From: Bacteroidota bacterium
Lineage (GTDB): Bacteria > Bacteroidota > Bacteroidia > Chitinophagales > LD1
Direction of reading: 5' to 3'
NCBI GenBank assembly: GCA_947476645.1
Contig: CANJRM010000001.1
Coordinates: 1-64,000, forward strand
DNA: 64,000 bases
Below the pieces are notes generated by a model. It saw nothing but the letters and a program-made list of their open reading frames with translations. It searched no databases and was not told the origin of the DNA. Positions 9,312 through 18,338 of this stretch are shown piece after piece. Position 1 is the first letter of the stretch; every line of letters begins with the position of its first letter. Made by a program: the position numbers and the translations under genes.

Positions 9312-9343
9312 TGAATTCCGTAAAATTCAAAACCAATATACAA

Positions 9344-10393
9344 ATGAAACTCTCCAGCTTTGGATTCAACATCCCGAAAGACGCAGTAGCGCAGTATCCC
9401 GCAAAAAACCGTGACGACAGTAAACTGATGGTAATTGACCGCAGAACGGGAAAAATTGAACACAAAAAATTTCACGACATCCTCAAATACTTTGGCGATG
9501 GTGATGTGCTTATTCTGAACAACACAAAGGTATTTCCTGCGCGTCTTTATGGCACCAAGGAAAAAACAGGTGCTAAGATTGAAGTATTCCTTTTGCGCGA
9601 GTTGAACCAAAAACAATTTCTGTGGGATGTGTTGGTTGACCCTGCCCGTAAAATCCGCGTAGGAAATAAATTGTATTTCGGAGCTAACGATGATTTGATT
9701 GCAGAAGTAGTAGACAATACCACTTCACGCGGAAGAACTATTCGTTTCCTTTTTGATGGCGACTACGACAAATTCAAGAAAATTCTTTTCGGCTTGGGAG
9801 AAACACCACTACCTAAATATATTAAGCGTAATGTTGAGCCGTTAGATGCAGAGCGTTACCAAACTGTTTTTGCGCGCGTAGAAGGAGCAGTAGCTGCACC
9901 AACAGCCGGTATGCACTTCAGTCGCGAGTTATTAAAGCGGATGGAGATTAAAGGAGTGGAACTAGCAGAAGTAACTTTGCATACAGGTCTAGGAACTTTC
10001 CGCACTATAGATGTGGAAGACCTTTCGAAACATAAGATGGATGCCGAGGAAATTAATATTCCTGAAAAAGCAGTGAAGACAGTGAACCATGCAAAAGATA
10101 ATGGCAAAAGAATTTGTGCTGTAGGCACCACTTCTATGCGTGCTATTGAATCGGCAGTTTCTGCCGAGCATTATTTGAAACCATTCAACGGCTGGACAAA
10201 CCTTTTCATTCACCCGCCATACGATTTCAGCATTGCAAATACTATGTTGACTAATTTCCATGCACCAAAATCGAGCTTAATGATTATGGCGGCAGCGTTT
10301 TGCGGTTATGATTTATTAATGAAAGCTTACGAAAGCGCAGCTAAGGAGAAATATAAATTCCTTTCGTATGGCGATGCCATGTTGATTTTATAA
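9344..10393 (+). CDS. queA: S-adenosylmethionine:tRNA ribosyltransferase-isomerase
   Basis: Cytoplasmic enzyme that transfers and isomerises the ribosyl part of SAM onto preQ1 in tRNA, giving epoxyqueuosine. 349 residues from the ATG at 9344 ([20 protein letters not shown]), the usual length. Family blocks: [48 protein letters not shown], and the C-terminal [19 protein letters not shown]. The ORF track start at 9311 adds 11 residues with no family match. Single-gene transcript, bounded by its own promoter and a strong terminator. Confidence 0.96.
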   Translation: MKLSSFGFNIPKDAVAQYPAKNRDDSKLMVIDRRTGKIEHKKFHDILKYFGDGDVLILNNTKVFPARLYGTKEKTGAKIEVFLLRELNQKQFLWDVLVDPARKIRVGNKLYFGANDDLIAEVVDNTTSRGRTIRFLFDGDYDKFKKILFGLGETPLPKYIKRNVEPLDAERYQTVFARVEGAVAAPTAGMHFSRELLKRMEIKGVELAEVTLHTGLGTFRTIDVEDLSKHKMDAEEINIPEKAVKTVNHAKDNGKRICAVGTTSMRAIESAVSAEHYLKPFNGWTNLFIHPPYDFSIANTMLTNFHAPKSSLMIMAAAFCGYDLLMKAYESAAKEKYKFLSYGDAMLIL

Positions 10394-10411
10394 TAGGCAG
10401 CCTGTGCCAAT

Positions 10412-10457
10412 ACAAAAAAACAAAAGCCACCCGAAAGAGTGGCTTTTGTTTTTTGTA
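10412..10457. terminator. Bidirectional rho-independent terminator between queA and the DUF2795 gene
   Basis: Stem ACAAAAGCCAC / GTGGCTTTTGT around the loop CCGAAAGA, with an A-run on the left and a T-run on the right, so it can stop transcripts from both sides of this convergent pair. Confidence 0.85.
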
Positions 10458-10495
10458 TTAACCGTGAACAGTCAACAGCAAACCATTATTTTTTT

Positions 10496-10717
10496 TCAAT
10501 GCTCATCCTCATTAAAGAAGAAATCTTCTTTAGTGGGATAGTCGGGCCAGATATCTTCGATGCCTTCATAGCTTTCGCCATCGTCATCTAATTCTTGTAG
10601 GTTTTCAATTACTTCCACTGGCGCACCGGAACGAATTCCGTAATCAATCAACTCATCTTTAGTAGATGGCCAAGGCGCGTCTTCGAGGTATGATGCTAAT
10701 TCGAGTGTCCAAAACAT
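10496..10717 (-). CDS. DUF2795 domain protein
   Basis: 73-residue acidic protein starting MFWTLELASYLEDAPWPSTK. The block WPSTKDELIDYGIRSGAP resembles the DUF2795 helical domain, and the acidic end (DIWPDYPTKEDFFFNEDE) is a conserved Bacteroidota tail as I remember it. Function unknown. The ORF-track start at 10762 lies upstream of the promoter's -7 box at 10744-10751 and so cannot be used from that promoter; the start at 10717 fits both promoter and family length. Confidence 0.82.
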   Translation of the reverse strand: MFWTLELASYLEDAPWPSTKDELIDYGIRSGAPVEVIENLQELDDDGESYEGIEDIWPDYPTKEDFFFNEDEH

Positions 10718-10743
10718 AAGCGTGTGCCTTTTTTTACAGCGCG

Positions 10744-10773
10744 CAAAAGTATATTTTTCCATTAAACAACAAA
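10744..10773 (-). promoter_or_regulatory. Promoter of the DUF2795 gene
   Basis: Minus strand: TTTG at 10773-10770, 18-bp spacer, TACTTTTG at 10751-10744. Both boxes fit the Bacteroidota consensus. Predicted leader about 20 bases. Confidence 0.72.
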
Positions 10774-10887
10774 CTCAATAAAATTTATTGTTGGTAAGCA
10801 GTTTTTATTCGCTGAAAAAATAGCGTTGCATCTGCTCCTTTAGTGCACAATCAAAACGGCTTTCAACATACAAAATCTGCAAAACTG

Positions 10888-10920
10888 TTTTGCGAACTCA
10901 ACTGAATTAGGATAAGTTTA
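10888..10920 (+). promoter_or_regulatory. Probable promoter of the ftsX-DUF3098-uppP-truB operon
   Basis: TTTTG at 10888-10892, a 20-bp spacer, and TAAGTTTA at 10913-10920, one base off the -7 consensus. The predicted start is about 10 bases before ftsX. Confidence 0.45.
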
Positions 10921-10936
10921 CCACCGAAAATCAAGC

Positions 10937-11788
10937 ATGGCTAACAGCAAACGCACTTCCTATTTCTATTCTATTTTCGGTATTACCCTCGTGTTGTTTG
11001 TATTGGGTTTAGCCGCTGTTTTAGGTATTGAGGCCAAAAGAGTTTCGAAAGACTTTAAAGAAAACCTTACCGTGGAACTGGTGCTCAAGGATAATATAAA
11101 CCCGAGCGAAATCACTTCGCTTAAAACGAAACTCCAAGGGAAGCTGTATGTAAAAAACACACTTTTTGTTTCTAAAGAAGAAGCTGCAAAAATTTTACAA
11201 AAAGATTTGGGAGAAAATTTTTTAGACATACTGGGGTACAATCCGCTGTATGCTTCATTCAATCTTAATTTGTTTGAGGGCTACGCCAACAAGGATAGTT
11301 TCGAAATGATAAAGAAGGATTTGTCAAAATTTGCCGATGTTAAACTGGTGAACATACAAGGCAATCTGTTGGAGTCGCTCGATAAAAATGTGCGCAGTGC
11401 CACCTTTGTAGTATTGATAGTAGCTATTGCGTTTTTAATTTTTGCGGTGTCGCTTATCTTCAATACTATTCGGTTGGTCATGTTTTCGAACCGGTTTATT
11501 ATAAAGACACAACAACTGTTTGGTGCTACACGTTGGTTCATTATTAAACCGTTTTTGGGTAGAAGTTTATTGAACGGTTTCATCAGCGGATTATCGGCAA
11601 GTTTACTGGTGGCAACACTGCTTTACTACTTCGACTATGCACTTCCTGAGCTTGGTTTGCTTAGTGATTTGGTTACATTTGCCGTCCTGTTTGCGGGGCT
11701 TATGACGTTTGGAATTTTGATTGCGTTTTTAAGCACCCTCACAGCAGTTCTTCGTTATTTGCGACTAAAAGTAGAGGACCTTTATTAA
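10937..11788 (+). CDS. ftsX: Cell division permease-like protein FtsX
   Basis: 283 residues with the FtsX layout: one N-terminal membrane segment (FYSIFGITLVLFVLGLAAVL), an extracytoplasmic domain of about 120 residues, then three membrane segments with the conserved LVMFSNRFIIKTQQLFGATR-type coupling helix. With FtsE it regulates cell-wall hydrolases at the septum. ftsE is not adjacent; a candidate lies 7 kb away at 18335-19036 on the other strand. First of a four- to five-gene operon, 9 bp before the DUF3098 gene. Confidence 0.93.
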   Translation: MANSKRTSYFYSIFGITLVLFVLGLAAVLGIEAKRVSKDFKENLTVELVLKDNINPSEITSLKTKLQGKLYVKNTLFVSKEEAAKILQKDLGENFLDILGYNPLYASFNLNLFEGYANKDSFEMIKKDLSKFADVKLVNIQGNLLESLDKNVRSATFVVLIVAIAFLIFAVSLIFNTIRLVMFSNRFIIKTQQLFGATRWFIIKPFLGRSLLNGFISGLSASLLVATLLYYFDYALPELGLLSDLVTFAVLFAGLMTFGILIAFLSTLTAVLRYLRLKVEDLY

Positions 11789-11797
11789 AAAGAAATT

Positions 11798-12100
11798 ATG
11801 GCTAAGCAACAACCTCAAACTAAAGCGAAACAAACTGTCGCTTCTGCACCAAAAACAAATACTCCTTCAGCAGCTATTACTCCATTCATTTTCGATAAAA
11901 CAAATTACATCATCATGATTGCCGGTGTGATCGTAATTTTGATTGGTTTTGCATTGATGAGCGGTGGTGCAACAACCGACCGAAATATTTTTCCGCAGGA
12001 AGAAATTTACAGTTTCAGAAGAATTACACTCGCACCTATCGTTATCATGTTCGGATTTGGAATTGAAATTTTTGCGATACTCAAAAGACCTAAAGAATAA
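11798..12100 (+). CDS. DUF3098 membrane protein
   Basis: 100-residue protein with a low-complexity Lys/Ala/Pro N-terminus, then FDKTNYIIMIAGVIVILIGF (first membrane segment), a short loop with GGATTDRNIFPQEEIYSFRR, and a second membrane segment. This is the DUF3098 pattern, a Bacteroidota-specific family found between ftsX and uppP. Function unknown. Its last base is the first base of uppP, so the two are coupled. Confidence 0.88.
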   Translation: MAKQQPQTKAKQTVASAPKTNTPSAAITPFIFDKTNYIIMIAGVIVILIGFALMSGGATTDRNIFPQEEIYSFRRITLAPIVIMFGFGIEIFAILKRPKE

Positions 12101-12963
12101 TGACCACTGCCGAGGCAGTTATCCTGGCTGTAGTAGAGGGGATAACTGAATTTCTCCCTGTTTCTTCAACAGGGCATATGATACTTGCCGAAGCTGCATT
12201 GAAAATGCAGAAGAGCGCTTTTACCAATATATATATTGTAAATATTCAGTTCGGGGCAATTGTGTCTGTGCTGCTTCTGTACTGGCGCAGATTTTTTCAA
12301 TCGTTCGATTTTTATTTCAAACTCGCGGTGGCGTTTCTTCCTGCTGCGGTACTTGGCTTTTTACTTAACAAGTATATTGACGCGCTTTTGTCGAGCGTAA
12401 CTACTGTGGCAGTATCACTATTGGTGGGTGGGGTAATCTTGATCTTTACCGATAAGATTTTTCACGCACAAATTGAAGACATTCATGATGACGATGACAA
12501 AATGCTGTTGAAAGAACGCGATGAATTTGGTGTGGAGGTTACCAGAAAAGTTTTGAGAAATTTGAAAGCGAATTGGAAGCAGGCGTTTTTGATTGGTTGT
12601 TATCAATGCATTGCCATGATACCCGGGGTTTCACGCTCTGCGGCAACTATCATTGGCGGCTTGCAACAGAAACTGAATATTAAAAGAGCAGCTGAGTTTT
12701 CTTTTTTCCTTGCTGTGCCTACTATAACCGCTGCGGCTTTATATAAGCTGATGAAAAATTTTAACGTCATCCGTGGTACTGATGTGAATGTATTGCTGAT
12801 TGGAAATGTGATTTCGTTTGTGGTAGGAATGATTGCCATTAAGTTTTTTATAGGGCTTATCACCCGCTACGGCTTAAAGTTTTTCGGATACTACCGCATT
12901 ATTCTCGGTGTAACCATTCTGGTTATGCTCGCTCTGGGTCACAAACTGGAAATAGCCGAGTAA
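12100..12963 (+). CDS. uppP: Undecaprenyl-diphosphatase
   Basis: 287-residue inner-membrane enzyme that recycles undecaprenyl diphosphate to the monophosphate carrier for peptidoglycan and polysaccharide synthesis. Both active-site motifs are present: EGITEFLPVSSTGHMIL and PGVSRSAATIIGG. Eight membrane segments fit the BacA family. Overlaps the gene before by 1 bp and the truB gene after by 1 bp. Functionally it connects with uppS (54.3 kb) and with the Wzm/Wzt exporter (2.7-4.8 kb), which depend on the same lipid carrier. Confidence 0.96.
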   Translation: MTTAEAVILAVVEGITEFLPVSSTGHMILAEAALKMQKSAFTNIYIVNIQFGAIVSVLLLYWRRFFQSFDFYFKLAVAFLPAAVLGFLLNKYIDALLSSVTTVAVSLLVGGVILIFTDKIFHAQIEDIHDDDDKMLLKERDEFGVEVTRKVLRNLKANWKQAFLIGCYQCIAMIPGVSRSAATIIGGLQQKLNIKRAAEFSFFLAVPTITAAALYKLMKNFNVIRGTDVNVLLIGNVISFVVGMIAIKFFIGLITRYGLKFFGYYRIILGVTILVMLALGHKLEIAE

Positions 12964-13670
12964 TGAATTTTGCCGAAGGAGAAATTCTTCTCATCAATAA
13001 ACCTCTCACCTGGACATCGTTTGACGTTGTCAACAAACTTCGCTATTCTATTACACGAAAATTAGGAAACAGAATTAAGGTAGGTCATGCGGGTACTCTC
13101 GACCCGTTGGCTACTGGTCTGCTGATTATCTGCACAGGCAAAATGACGAAGCGCATTGATGAACTCACGGGAATGGACAAAGAATACACCGGAACTATTT
13201 TGTTGGGTGCCACTACACCTACTTACGATTCTGAAATGGAAGTTGACGCAACTTTTCCTGTTGAACACATCAACGAGAATTTATTGAATGAAGCGGTGAA
13301 AAAGTTTTTTGGTGTAACGCAGCAGATGCCGCCAATTTATTCTGCCATTAAAATTGACGGCAAAACTTCCTACGCACAAGCGCGAAAAGGAAAGGAGGTT
13401 GAAATGAAAACGCGAACCGTGGAGATAAAAGAATTTGAACTGACGAAGATTGATTTGCCACAAGTGGAATTCAGAGTTTTGTGTAGTAAGGGAACTTATA
13501 TCCGGTCACTGGCTTTTGATTTTGGTAAAGCAGTAAACAGCGGAGCGTATTTAAAAGCGTTGTGCCGCACAAAAATTGGCAACTACGAATTGAGTAATTC
13601 CATGACTGTAGAAGAATGTGTAACCATGATTTCAGAAACTGTTGTTGGCGATAACACCAACAACAGCTAA
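12963..13670 (+). CDS. truB: tRNA pseudouridine(55) synthase
   Basis: 235 residues. Converts U55 of tRNA to pseudouridine. The catalytic aspartate is in GHAGTLDPLATGLLIICTGK; other blocks are LLINKPLTWTSFDVV, PPIYSAIKIDGKTSYAQARK and CSKGTYIRSLAFDFG. The PUA-type C-terminal domain is missing, as in the short Bacteroidota form. Starts on the last base of uppP. Confidence 0.96.
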   Translation: MNFAEGEILLINKPLTWTSFDVVNKLRYSITRKLGNRIKVGHAGTLDPLATGLLIICTGKMTKRIDELTGMDKEYTGTILLGATTPTYDSEMEVDATFPVEHINENLLNEAVKKFFGVTQQMPPIYSAIKIDGKTSYAQARKGKEVEMKTRTVEIKEFELTKIDLPQVEFRVLCSKGTYIRSLAFDFGKAVNSGAYLKALCRTKIGNYELSNSMTVEECVTMISETVVGDNTNNS

Positions 13671-13674
13671 CATT

Positions 13675-13730
13675 GCATTTGTATTGGCTGTTACTATTAA
13701 CCGCTATCTGTTAACCGTTAACTATTTTCC
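13675..13730. repeat. Quasi-repeat spacer between truB and ribF
   Basis: The gap is made of related words: GCTGTTACTATTAACCG, then CTATCTGTTAACCGTTAACT. Similar wording (TTAACCGTGAACAGTCAACAG) stands at 10457-10480. No promoter or coding sense is visible. Confidence 0.4.
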
Positions 13731-14672
13731 ATGCGCGTTTTTCGTGACTTAAATAATCTTCCCCCTTTCAAAAACTCGGTGCTTACCATAGGCACTTTCG
13801 ATGGCGTGCACAAAGGTCATCAGAAGCTGATTGAACGAATCAATATTCAGGCAAAGAAAAATAACGGAGAAAGCATCATCATCACTTTCCATCCGCATCC
13901 GCGCATTGTTATCAATCCCGAAAACAAATCACTTCGACTACTGAATACGATTGAAGAAAAAATTTCTTTACTCGAAACGTATGAAGTAGATAATCTGGTG
14001 ATTGTTCCTTTCAGCAGAGATTTTTCTGAGCAAAGTGCGGAAGAATATGTTTCTAATTTTTTGGTGAAGAATTTTCAACCCAAAAATATTGTAATTGGTT
14101 ACGACCATAAATTCGGAAAGAACCGAAGCGGAGATTTTCATTTGCTCGAAAAAATGAAAGAGCAGTATGGCTATTCGATGGAAGAAATTTCGAAAGAAAC
14201 GTTAGATGATATCGGCATAAGTTCCAGCAAAATCCGCAACTCGCTTCAACATGGAGAAATAAAACTCGCCAACGAATTACTCGGACATAGCTATAAACTA
14301 ACGGGCACTGTCGTGCGTGGTTTGCAGAATGGTAGAAAACTTGGATTTCCTACTGCTAATATTCAAGTGAATGATGAATACAAGCTTATTCCTAAAACAG
14401 GAATTTATGTTGTGAAGGTGTCTGACACTTCTAAAGTGTCAGACATCTACAAAGGCATGTTGAGTATTGGTTACAATCCAACTTTCGAGGGCAAGGAACA
14501 AACGATTGAAGTAAACATTCTTGATTTCGATAAAGACATTTACGGTAGCTCACTCACACTTGAGTTCATTGATTTCATTCGAGAGGAAAAGAAATTTGAC
14601 TCTGTGGAAACACTGATTGAGGAAATAAAAAATGATGAACAGGTAACAAGAAAAACTCTTTCAACTTCTTAA
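13731..14672 (+). CDS. ribF: Bifunctional riboflavin kinase / FAD synthetase
   Basis: 313 residues. The N-terminal FAD synthetase domain has TIGTFDGVHKGHQKLIERI, FHPHPR, GYDHKFGKNRSGD and ISSSKIRNSL; the C-terminal riboflavin kinase domain has KLGFPTANIQVND. Makes FMN and FAD, which the FMN reductase at 33.4 kb and other flavoproteins here would use. Odd: residues VSDTSKVSD are encoded by a perfect palindrome at 14419-14445 that looks like an inserted mobile or repeat element. The TAA stop overlaps the stop of the convergent holA (shared TTAA). Confidence 0.95.
   Translation: MRVFRDLNNLPPFKNSVLTIGTFDGVHKGHQKLIERINIQAKKNNGESIIITFHPHPRIVINPENKSLRLLNTIEEKISLLETYEVDNLVIVPFSRDFSEQSAEEYVSNFLVKNFQPKNIVIGYDHKFGKNRSGDFHLLEKMKEQYGYSMEEISKETLDDIGISSSKIRNSLQHGEIKLANELLGHSYKLTGTVVRGLQNGRKLGFPTANIQVNDEYKLIPKTGIYVVKVSDTSKVSDIYKGMLSIGYNPTFEGKEQTIEVNILDFDKDIYGSSLTLEFIDFIREEKKFDSVETLIEEIKNDEQVTRKTLSTS
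14419..14445. repeat. Palindromic element inside ribF
   Basis: Perfect inverted repeat: TGTCTGACACTT, loop CTA, AAGTGTCAGACA. It is a whole number of codons with its surroundings and falls in a surface-loop position of the riboflavin kinase domain, adding about nine residues without breaking the frame. The core CACTTCT-A-AAGTG resembles the intergenic hairpin at 47989-48021. Confidence 0.65.
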
Positions 14673-15688
14673 GCCAATACTTTCGCCACCAGCTCCTTCA
14701 GCAATTCACCTTCCTTAATATTGTTCGTAGAGTTCACGCCTTTAGACCGCAGGTCGTATTCTTCGAGTAAATAAAAAATCTGTTCCAGCTTTTGCTCGCT
14801 ATAATTTCGTGAAGCAGTTTTATAATCCTTCACAAAAAATGGGTTCACTTTAAGAACAGAAGCAAGGTCTTTGTCCTGTGCATTCTTGTTTTGGTGAGCC
14901 AAATAAACTTTTGAAAAAAATCCCTGCAAGGTTCCCAGCACCAAAACAAAAGGTCCGTTCTTGGGGTTAGCTGCAAAGTAGTTGACAATCTGAAATGCCT
15001 TGGTTTTGTTCTTGCTGCCGAGCGCGTTGTTCAATTCAAACACGTTGAAGTCTTTGCTGATGCCTACTCCCGTTTCAATATCATCAAGTGTAATGGTAGC
15101 GCCTGCCCGTTTGTTGATGATTAGTTTCTCCAACTCATTGGCAACCTTGCTCAAATCGGCTCCCGTAAATTCAACTAATAACTCAGCCGCCTGCTCTTCA
15201 ATTTTGTATTTGCGCGCAGTCAACCAACTCTTAACCCAAGGAGCCACCTGATTTTCGTAGAGCGGTTTCGATTCAAAATAAACGCCTGCCTTTTTAATTT
15301 CCTTCGAAAACGATTTTCTGCCATCGGGTGTGCCGTGTTTCCAGGCAAAAACAAGAATGGTGCTCTTTACGGGGTTCTTAATATAACGAAGGTATTGTTG
15401 CTCTTCTTCTTCCTTTAAACTGAGTGACTGCGCTTCTTTAACAATCACCAATTGCCGCTCTGCCATTATGGGTAAACGTCCACAGGTTTCAAGCACAATA
15501 CGCGCATTCATGTCTTTGCCATAAGCAATAGTTTGATTGAACGCTTTCTCCATATCGTTCAGCGCGTGCGCTTCAACTAAATCGGTAAGTACATCAATAA
15601 AAAAATCTTCTTCGCCACAGAAAAAATAAACCGAAGCAAACTTCCTGTTCTTAATATCAGATTGAATGGATTCAAAACTTTCCGCCAT
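14669..15688 (-). CDS. holA: DNA polymerase III subunit delta
   Basis: 339 residues from the ATG at 15688 (MAESFESIQSDIKNRKFASV). Clamp-loader subunit that opens the beta ring. Family features: YFFCGEEDFFIDVLTD near the N-terminus, RQLVIVKEAQ, then ILVFAWKHGTPDGRKSFSKE, and the collar domain with VFELNNALGSKNK. The ORF-track start at 15724 adds 12 residues that do not look like the family. It converges on ribF with overlapping stop codons. Confidence 0.9.
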   Translation of the reverse strand: MAESFESIQSDIKNRKFASVYFFCGEEDFFIDVLTDLVEAHALNDMEKAFNQTIAYGKDMNARIVLETCGRLPIMAERQLVIVKEAQSLSLKEEEEQQYLRYIKNPVKSTILVFAWKHGTPDGRKSFSKEIKKAGVYFESKPLYENQVAPWVKSWLTARKYKIEEQAAELLVEFTGADLSKVANELEKLIINKRAGATITLDDIETGVGISKDFNVFELNNALGSKNKTKAFQIVNYFAANPKNGPFVLVLGTLQGFFSKVYLAHQNKNAQDKDLASVLKVNPFFVKDYKTASRNYSEQKLEQIFYLLEEYDLRSKGVNSTNNIKEGELLKELVAKVLA

Positions 15689-15773
15689 GATTGCGCTAAT
15701 GTGCTTATTAAAATGAAAATACAAATAACACTTTGCAAAGAAACATGTTTACTTCACACGTTCAATTTCGGCT

Positions 15774-16760
15774 ATGAAAAATCTCCATTTTATTTCGGTG
15801 CTTTTAATTTTTGCAGCACTTTCATCATGTGTTACACTTCCTAAAACGTATCAAACCAAAGACGAAGTAATTACAACTGGCATAGGACCCGAAGATATGG
15901 TGGTTGATAGCATTACTGAAGAGCCGCGTTTGTTGCTTTCGTGTAGTGCGAGAAGGAAAAGCGAAAAAAATTACGGAACTATTTATGTGTACTATCCCGA
16001 AACAGGAGCGAATAAAATATTGAAACGCACTAACGAACCAGGTGATTTATCTTTCAATCCTCATGGCATTGATTTAGTAAAAGTGAATGGAGATTTAATT
16101 CTGTTAGTAGTAAACCACGAACACAAAAAGCATATCAATTCTATTTTGCGCTATCGGGTTTTGAAAGATGAAATTGTTTTTCAAAACAAAATTGTTAATC
16201 CGCTTATTTCTTCACCTAACGCAGTTACGGGTTTTGCTGACGGCACTTTGCTCGTGAGCAACGATGCGAAGAAGCAAGGTAATGCTGCCGAAATTCTTTT
16301 CAAAATGAAGAAGGCGCAAATCATTTTTTGGGATGGCACTAAATGTTCGGTGGCTTCTGAAAAATATTGTTTTACCAATGGCATTACGAATAAGAACGGC
16401 AAAGTTTATCTGGTTTCTACCATGCAGAATAAAGTTTGGCAATTTGATTTTAAAGAGGGCAAAATGCTTAACCGCGAAGTAATAGCACAAGCAAAAGGAG
16501 CCGACAATCTTCGTTTTGATGGCGATGATTTGTTGGTGGCTTGCCATCTTCGTTTCCTTAAATTTCTGAAACATTATAAGGATGCAAAGAACTTATCGCC
16601 TTCTACCGTTTACCGAATTAACCCTGCTGCAAAAACGAGAACCGTTGAATATTTTGACGATGGCAAACAGGTAAGTGCAGCTTCTACTGCACTGGTGTTT
16701 CACAACGCGCTTTATGTGAGCGGAATTTTTGATCCGAAAATTGTGAGGAAGAAGCAGTAA
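15774..16760 (+). CDS. Beta-propeller lipoprotein, paraoxonase/SMP-30-like
   Basis: 328 residues. Lipoprotein signal peptide with lipobox ALSSC (cleavage before Cys19). The mature part has propeller-type repeats: FNPHGIDLVKVNGDLILLVV, SSPNAVTGFADGTLLVSND, KYCFTNGITNKNGKVYLVST and GADNLRFDGDDLLVACH. The HGID...VVNH and ND placement recalls the calcium-binding centre of paraoxonase/arylesterase-like propellers. A role as a lactonase or esterase is possible but not shown. Monocistronic in appearance. Confidence 0.7.
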   Translation: MKNLHFISVLLIFAALSSCVTLPKTYQTKDEVITTGIGPEDMVVDSITEEPRLLLSCSARRKSEKNYGTIYVYYPETGANKILKRTNEPGDLSFNPHGIDLVKVNGDLILLVVNHEHKKHINSILRYRVLKDEIVFQNKIVNPLISSPNAVTGFADGTLLVSNDAKKQGNAAEILFKMKKAQIIFWDGTKCSVASEKYCFTNGITNKNGKVYLVSTMQNKVWQFDFKEGKMLNREVIAQAKGADNLRFDGDDLLVACHLRFLKFLKHYKDAKNLSPSTVYRINPAAKTRTVEYFDDGKQVSAASTALVFHNALYVSGIFDPKIVRKKQ

Positions 16761-16883
16761 CCGATAGTCATTATTAACTTCTTATTTCCCTTTGTGTTTG
16801 AGATTAAAAACAGGATTGTTTTTACTGTTATTTAGTTCTGTCTAAAAAGTGGAACGTGATTAAAACGAATTAACCGTAGATTC

Positions 16884-18338
16884 ATGAAACTTTTGACGGT
16901 GGAAAAAGTAAACAAGACCGAAATTGTAGCTCAACAAGAAGGAATGGCAAATAATTACACCAGTGCGGCTGAACTTACCTTGACCGATAAAGCTGTTGAG
17001 TATGAACAAAAAGTACACAACAACGAAATCAATCCGTTTACTGCCATCTACCGTTCGCTTGTAAATTTAGGCGCTGATTTTGCAATTGAAAGAAACGACC
17101 GGAAACATGTGCGCATCTCTAATTTTATTGCTCTCATCTATTTTGCAGGCTCACTTCTATATCTGAGTTTCGGAATTATTTGGGACAAATGGGAGTGGTT
17201 CGGAATCATGCTCGGTCTTACATTTTCAGCTATACTTTTATTAGTGTTGAATGCTTTCGGGAAAATAAATTTATCGCGTCTGCTTTTTATTGTGCTCATG
17301 AACACTACTCTTTTTGTGAGCGCACTTTACATAGGTCCACACGCACAAGGGTTGAATTACTTTATCATTTCGGTGGTGATTCCGTTTTTGTTTTTCGATG
17401 TAAAAAAGGTAGGCTACATATCTTTAGGTGTTGTTCTTCCATTGCTTTACATCTATGCTTATGAGTTTATTGAACCTGCTTTTGCTTCCAGCAATTTTTT
17501 GATTGGCGACCAGATTTTGATGGCGCGTATGGGAGTGATTTTGCAGTTCATGCTCATGTTGCTCGCTGTTTATCAGTTTGTGTTTTACAACCGCAAAGCC
17601 GAAAAAGAATTAGAAGCCTCGAATGCACAAATGATGTTGCAGACTTCAGAACTGAGACGTTCGAATTCTGATTTGGAACAGTTCGCTTATATTATTTCGC
17701 ACGATTTGAAAGCGCCTGTTCGAAATATTTCGAGTTTCATGGGTTTGCTTTTGAGTAAGCACGGCAGCACTATGAACCCCGAAGCAAAAGAGTTTGTGGA
17801 CTATTCGCACCTTGGTGCAAAAAGATTGGAACGATTGATTGATGATGTGTTGGCGTATTGCCGCATTGGAACAAATCTTCCGAAACCAATTCCTGTAAAC
17901 CTAAACGATGTGGTGAGCACTATCCGTTTTGAGTTGCGCGATAAATTGACAACAACAGGCGGTCAAATAAATATTAATAGAGAATTGCCGATTGTAAATA
18001 ATGTGCATTCGTCACTCATGTATCACGTGTTTCAGAATTTAATAAGCAACGGTTTAAAATTTAATAAGAGCGAAGTGCCGACTATCAATATCAGTTGCAC
18101 CAACTCACTCAACTTCTACACGTTCACCGTTTCCGATAATGGTATAGGAATTTCAAAAGAGTACTCGGCCACAATTTTCCAAATGTTTAAACGCCTTCAT
18201 AACGAAAACGAATATGACGGAACGGGAATCGGACTTGCCATCTGCAAAAAAATTGTAGAATACTATCATGGCGAAGTTTGGTTCGAAAGTGAAAACGGAA
18301 AGGGAACTACTTTCCATTTTACGGTAAGGAAATTCTAA
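16884..18338 (+). CDS. Orphan membrane sensor histidine kinase
   Basis: 484 residues: a cytoplasmic N-terminus of about 75 residues, about six membrane helices (FIALIYFAGSLLYLSFGIIW to LQFMLMLLAVYQFVFYN), a short coiled linker, the dimerisation/phosphoacceptor helix FAYIISHDLKAPVRNISSFM (phosphorylated His in HDLKAP), N box HVFQNLISNGLKFN, G1 VSDNGIGI and G2 GTGIGLAICKK. No response regulator is encoded beside it. The last codons overlap the stop of the convergent ftsE gene by 4 bp. Confidence 0.9.
   Translation: MKLLTVEKVNKTEIVAQQEGMANNYTSAAELTLTDKAVEYEQKVHNNEINPFTAIYRSLVNLGADFAIERNDRKHVRISNFIALIYFAGSLLYLSFGIIWDKWEWFGIMLGLTFSAILLLVLNAFGKINLSRLLFIVLMNTTLFVSALYIGPHAQGLNYFIISVVIPFLFFDVKKVGYISLGVVLPLLYIYAYEFIEPAFASSNFLIGDQILMARMGVILQFMLMLLAVYQFVFYNRKAEKELEASNAQMMLQTSELRRSNSDLEQFAYIISHDLKAPVRNISSFMGLLLSKHGSTMNPEAKEFVDYSHLGAKRLERLIDDVLAYCRIGTNLPKPIPVNLNDVVSTIRFELRDKLTTTGGQININRELPIVNNVHSSLMYHVFQNLISNGLKFNKSEVPTINISCTNSLNFYTFTVSDNGIGISKEYSATIFQMFKRLHNENEYDGTGIGLAICKKIVEYYHGEVWFESENGKGTTFHFTVRKF

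Noticed and set aside
9279-9343. preQ1 riboswitch before queA
   Set aside because: Only a simple AT-rich hairpin is present; I could not find the pseudoknot features or conserved A-rich tail of that aptamer.
9245-9616. 123-residue minus-strand ORF over the queA start
   Set aside because: Antisense shadow of queA and its promoter.
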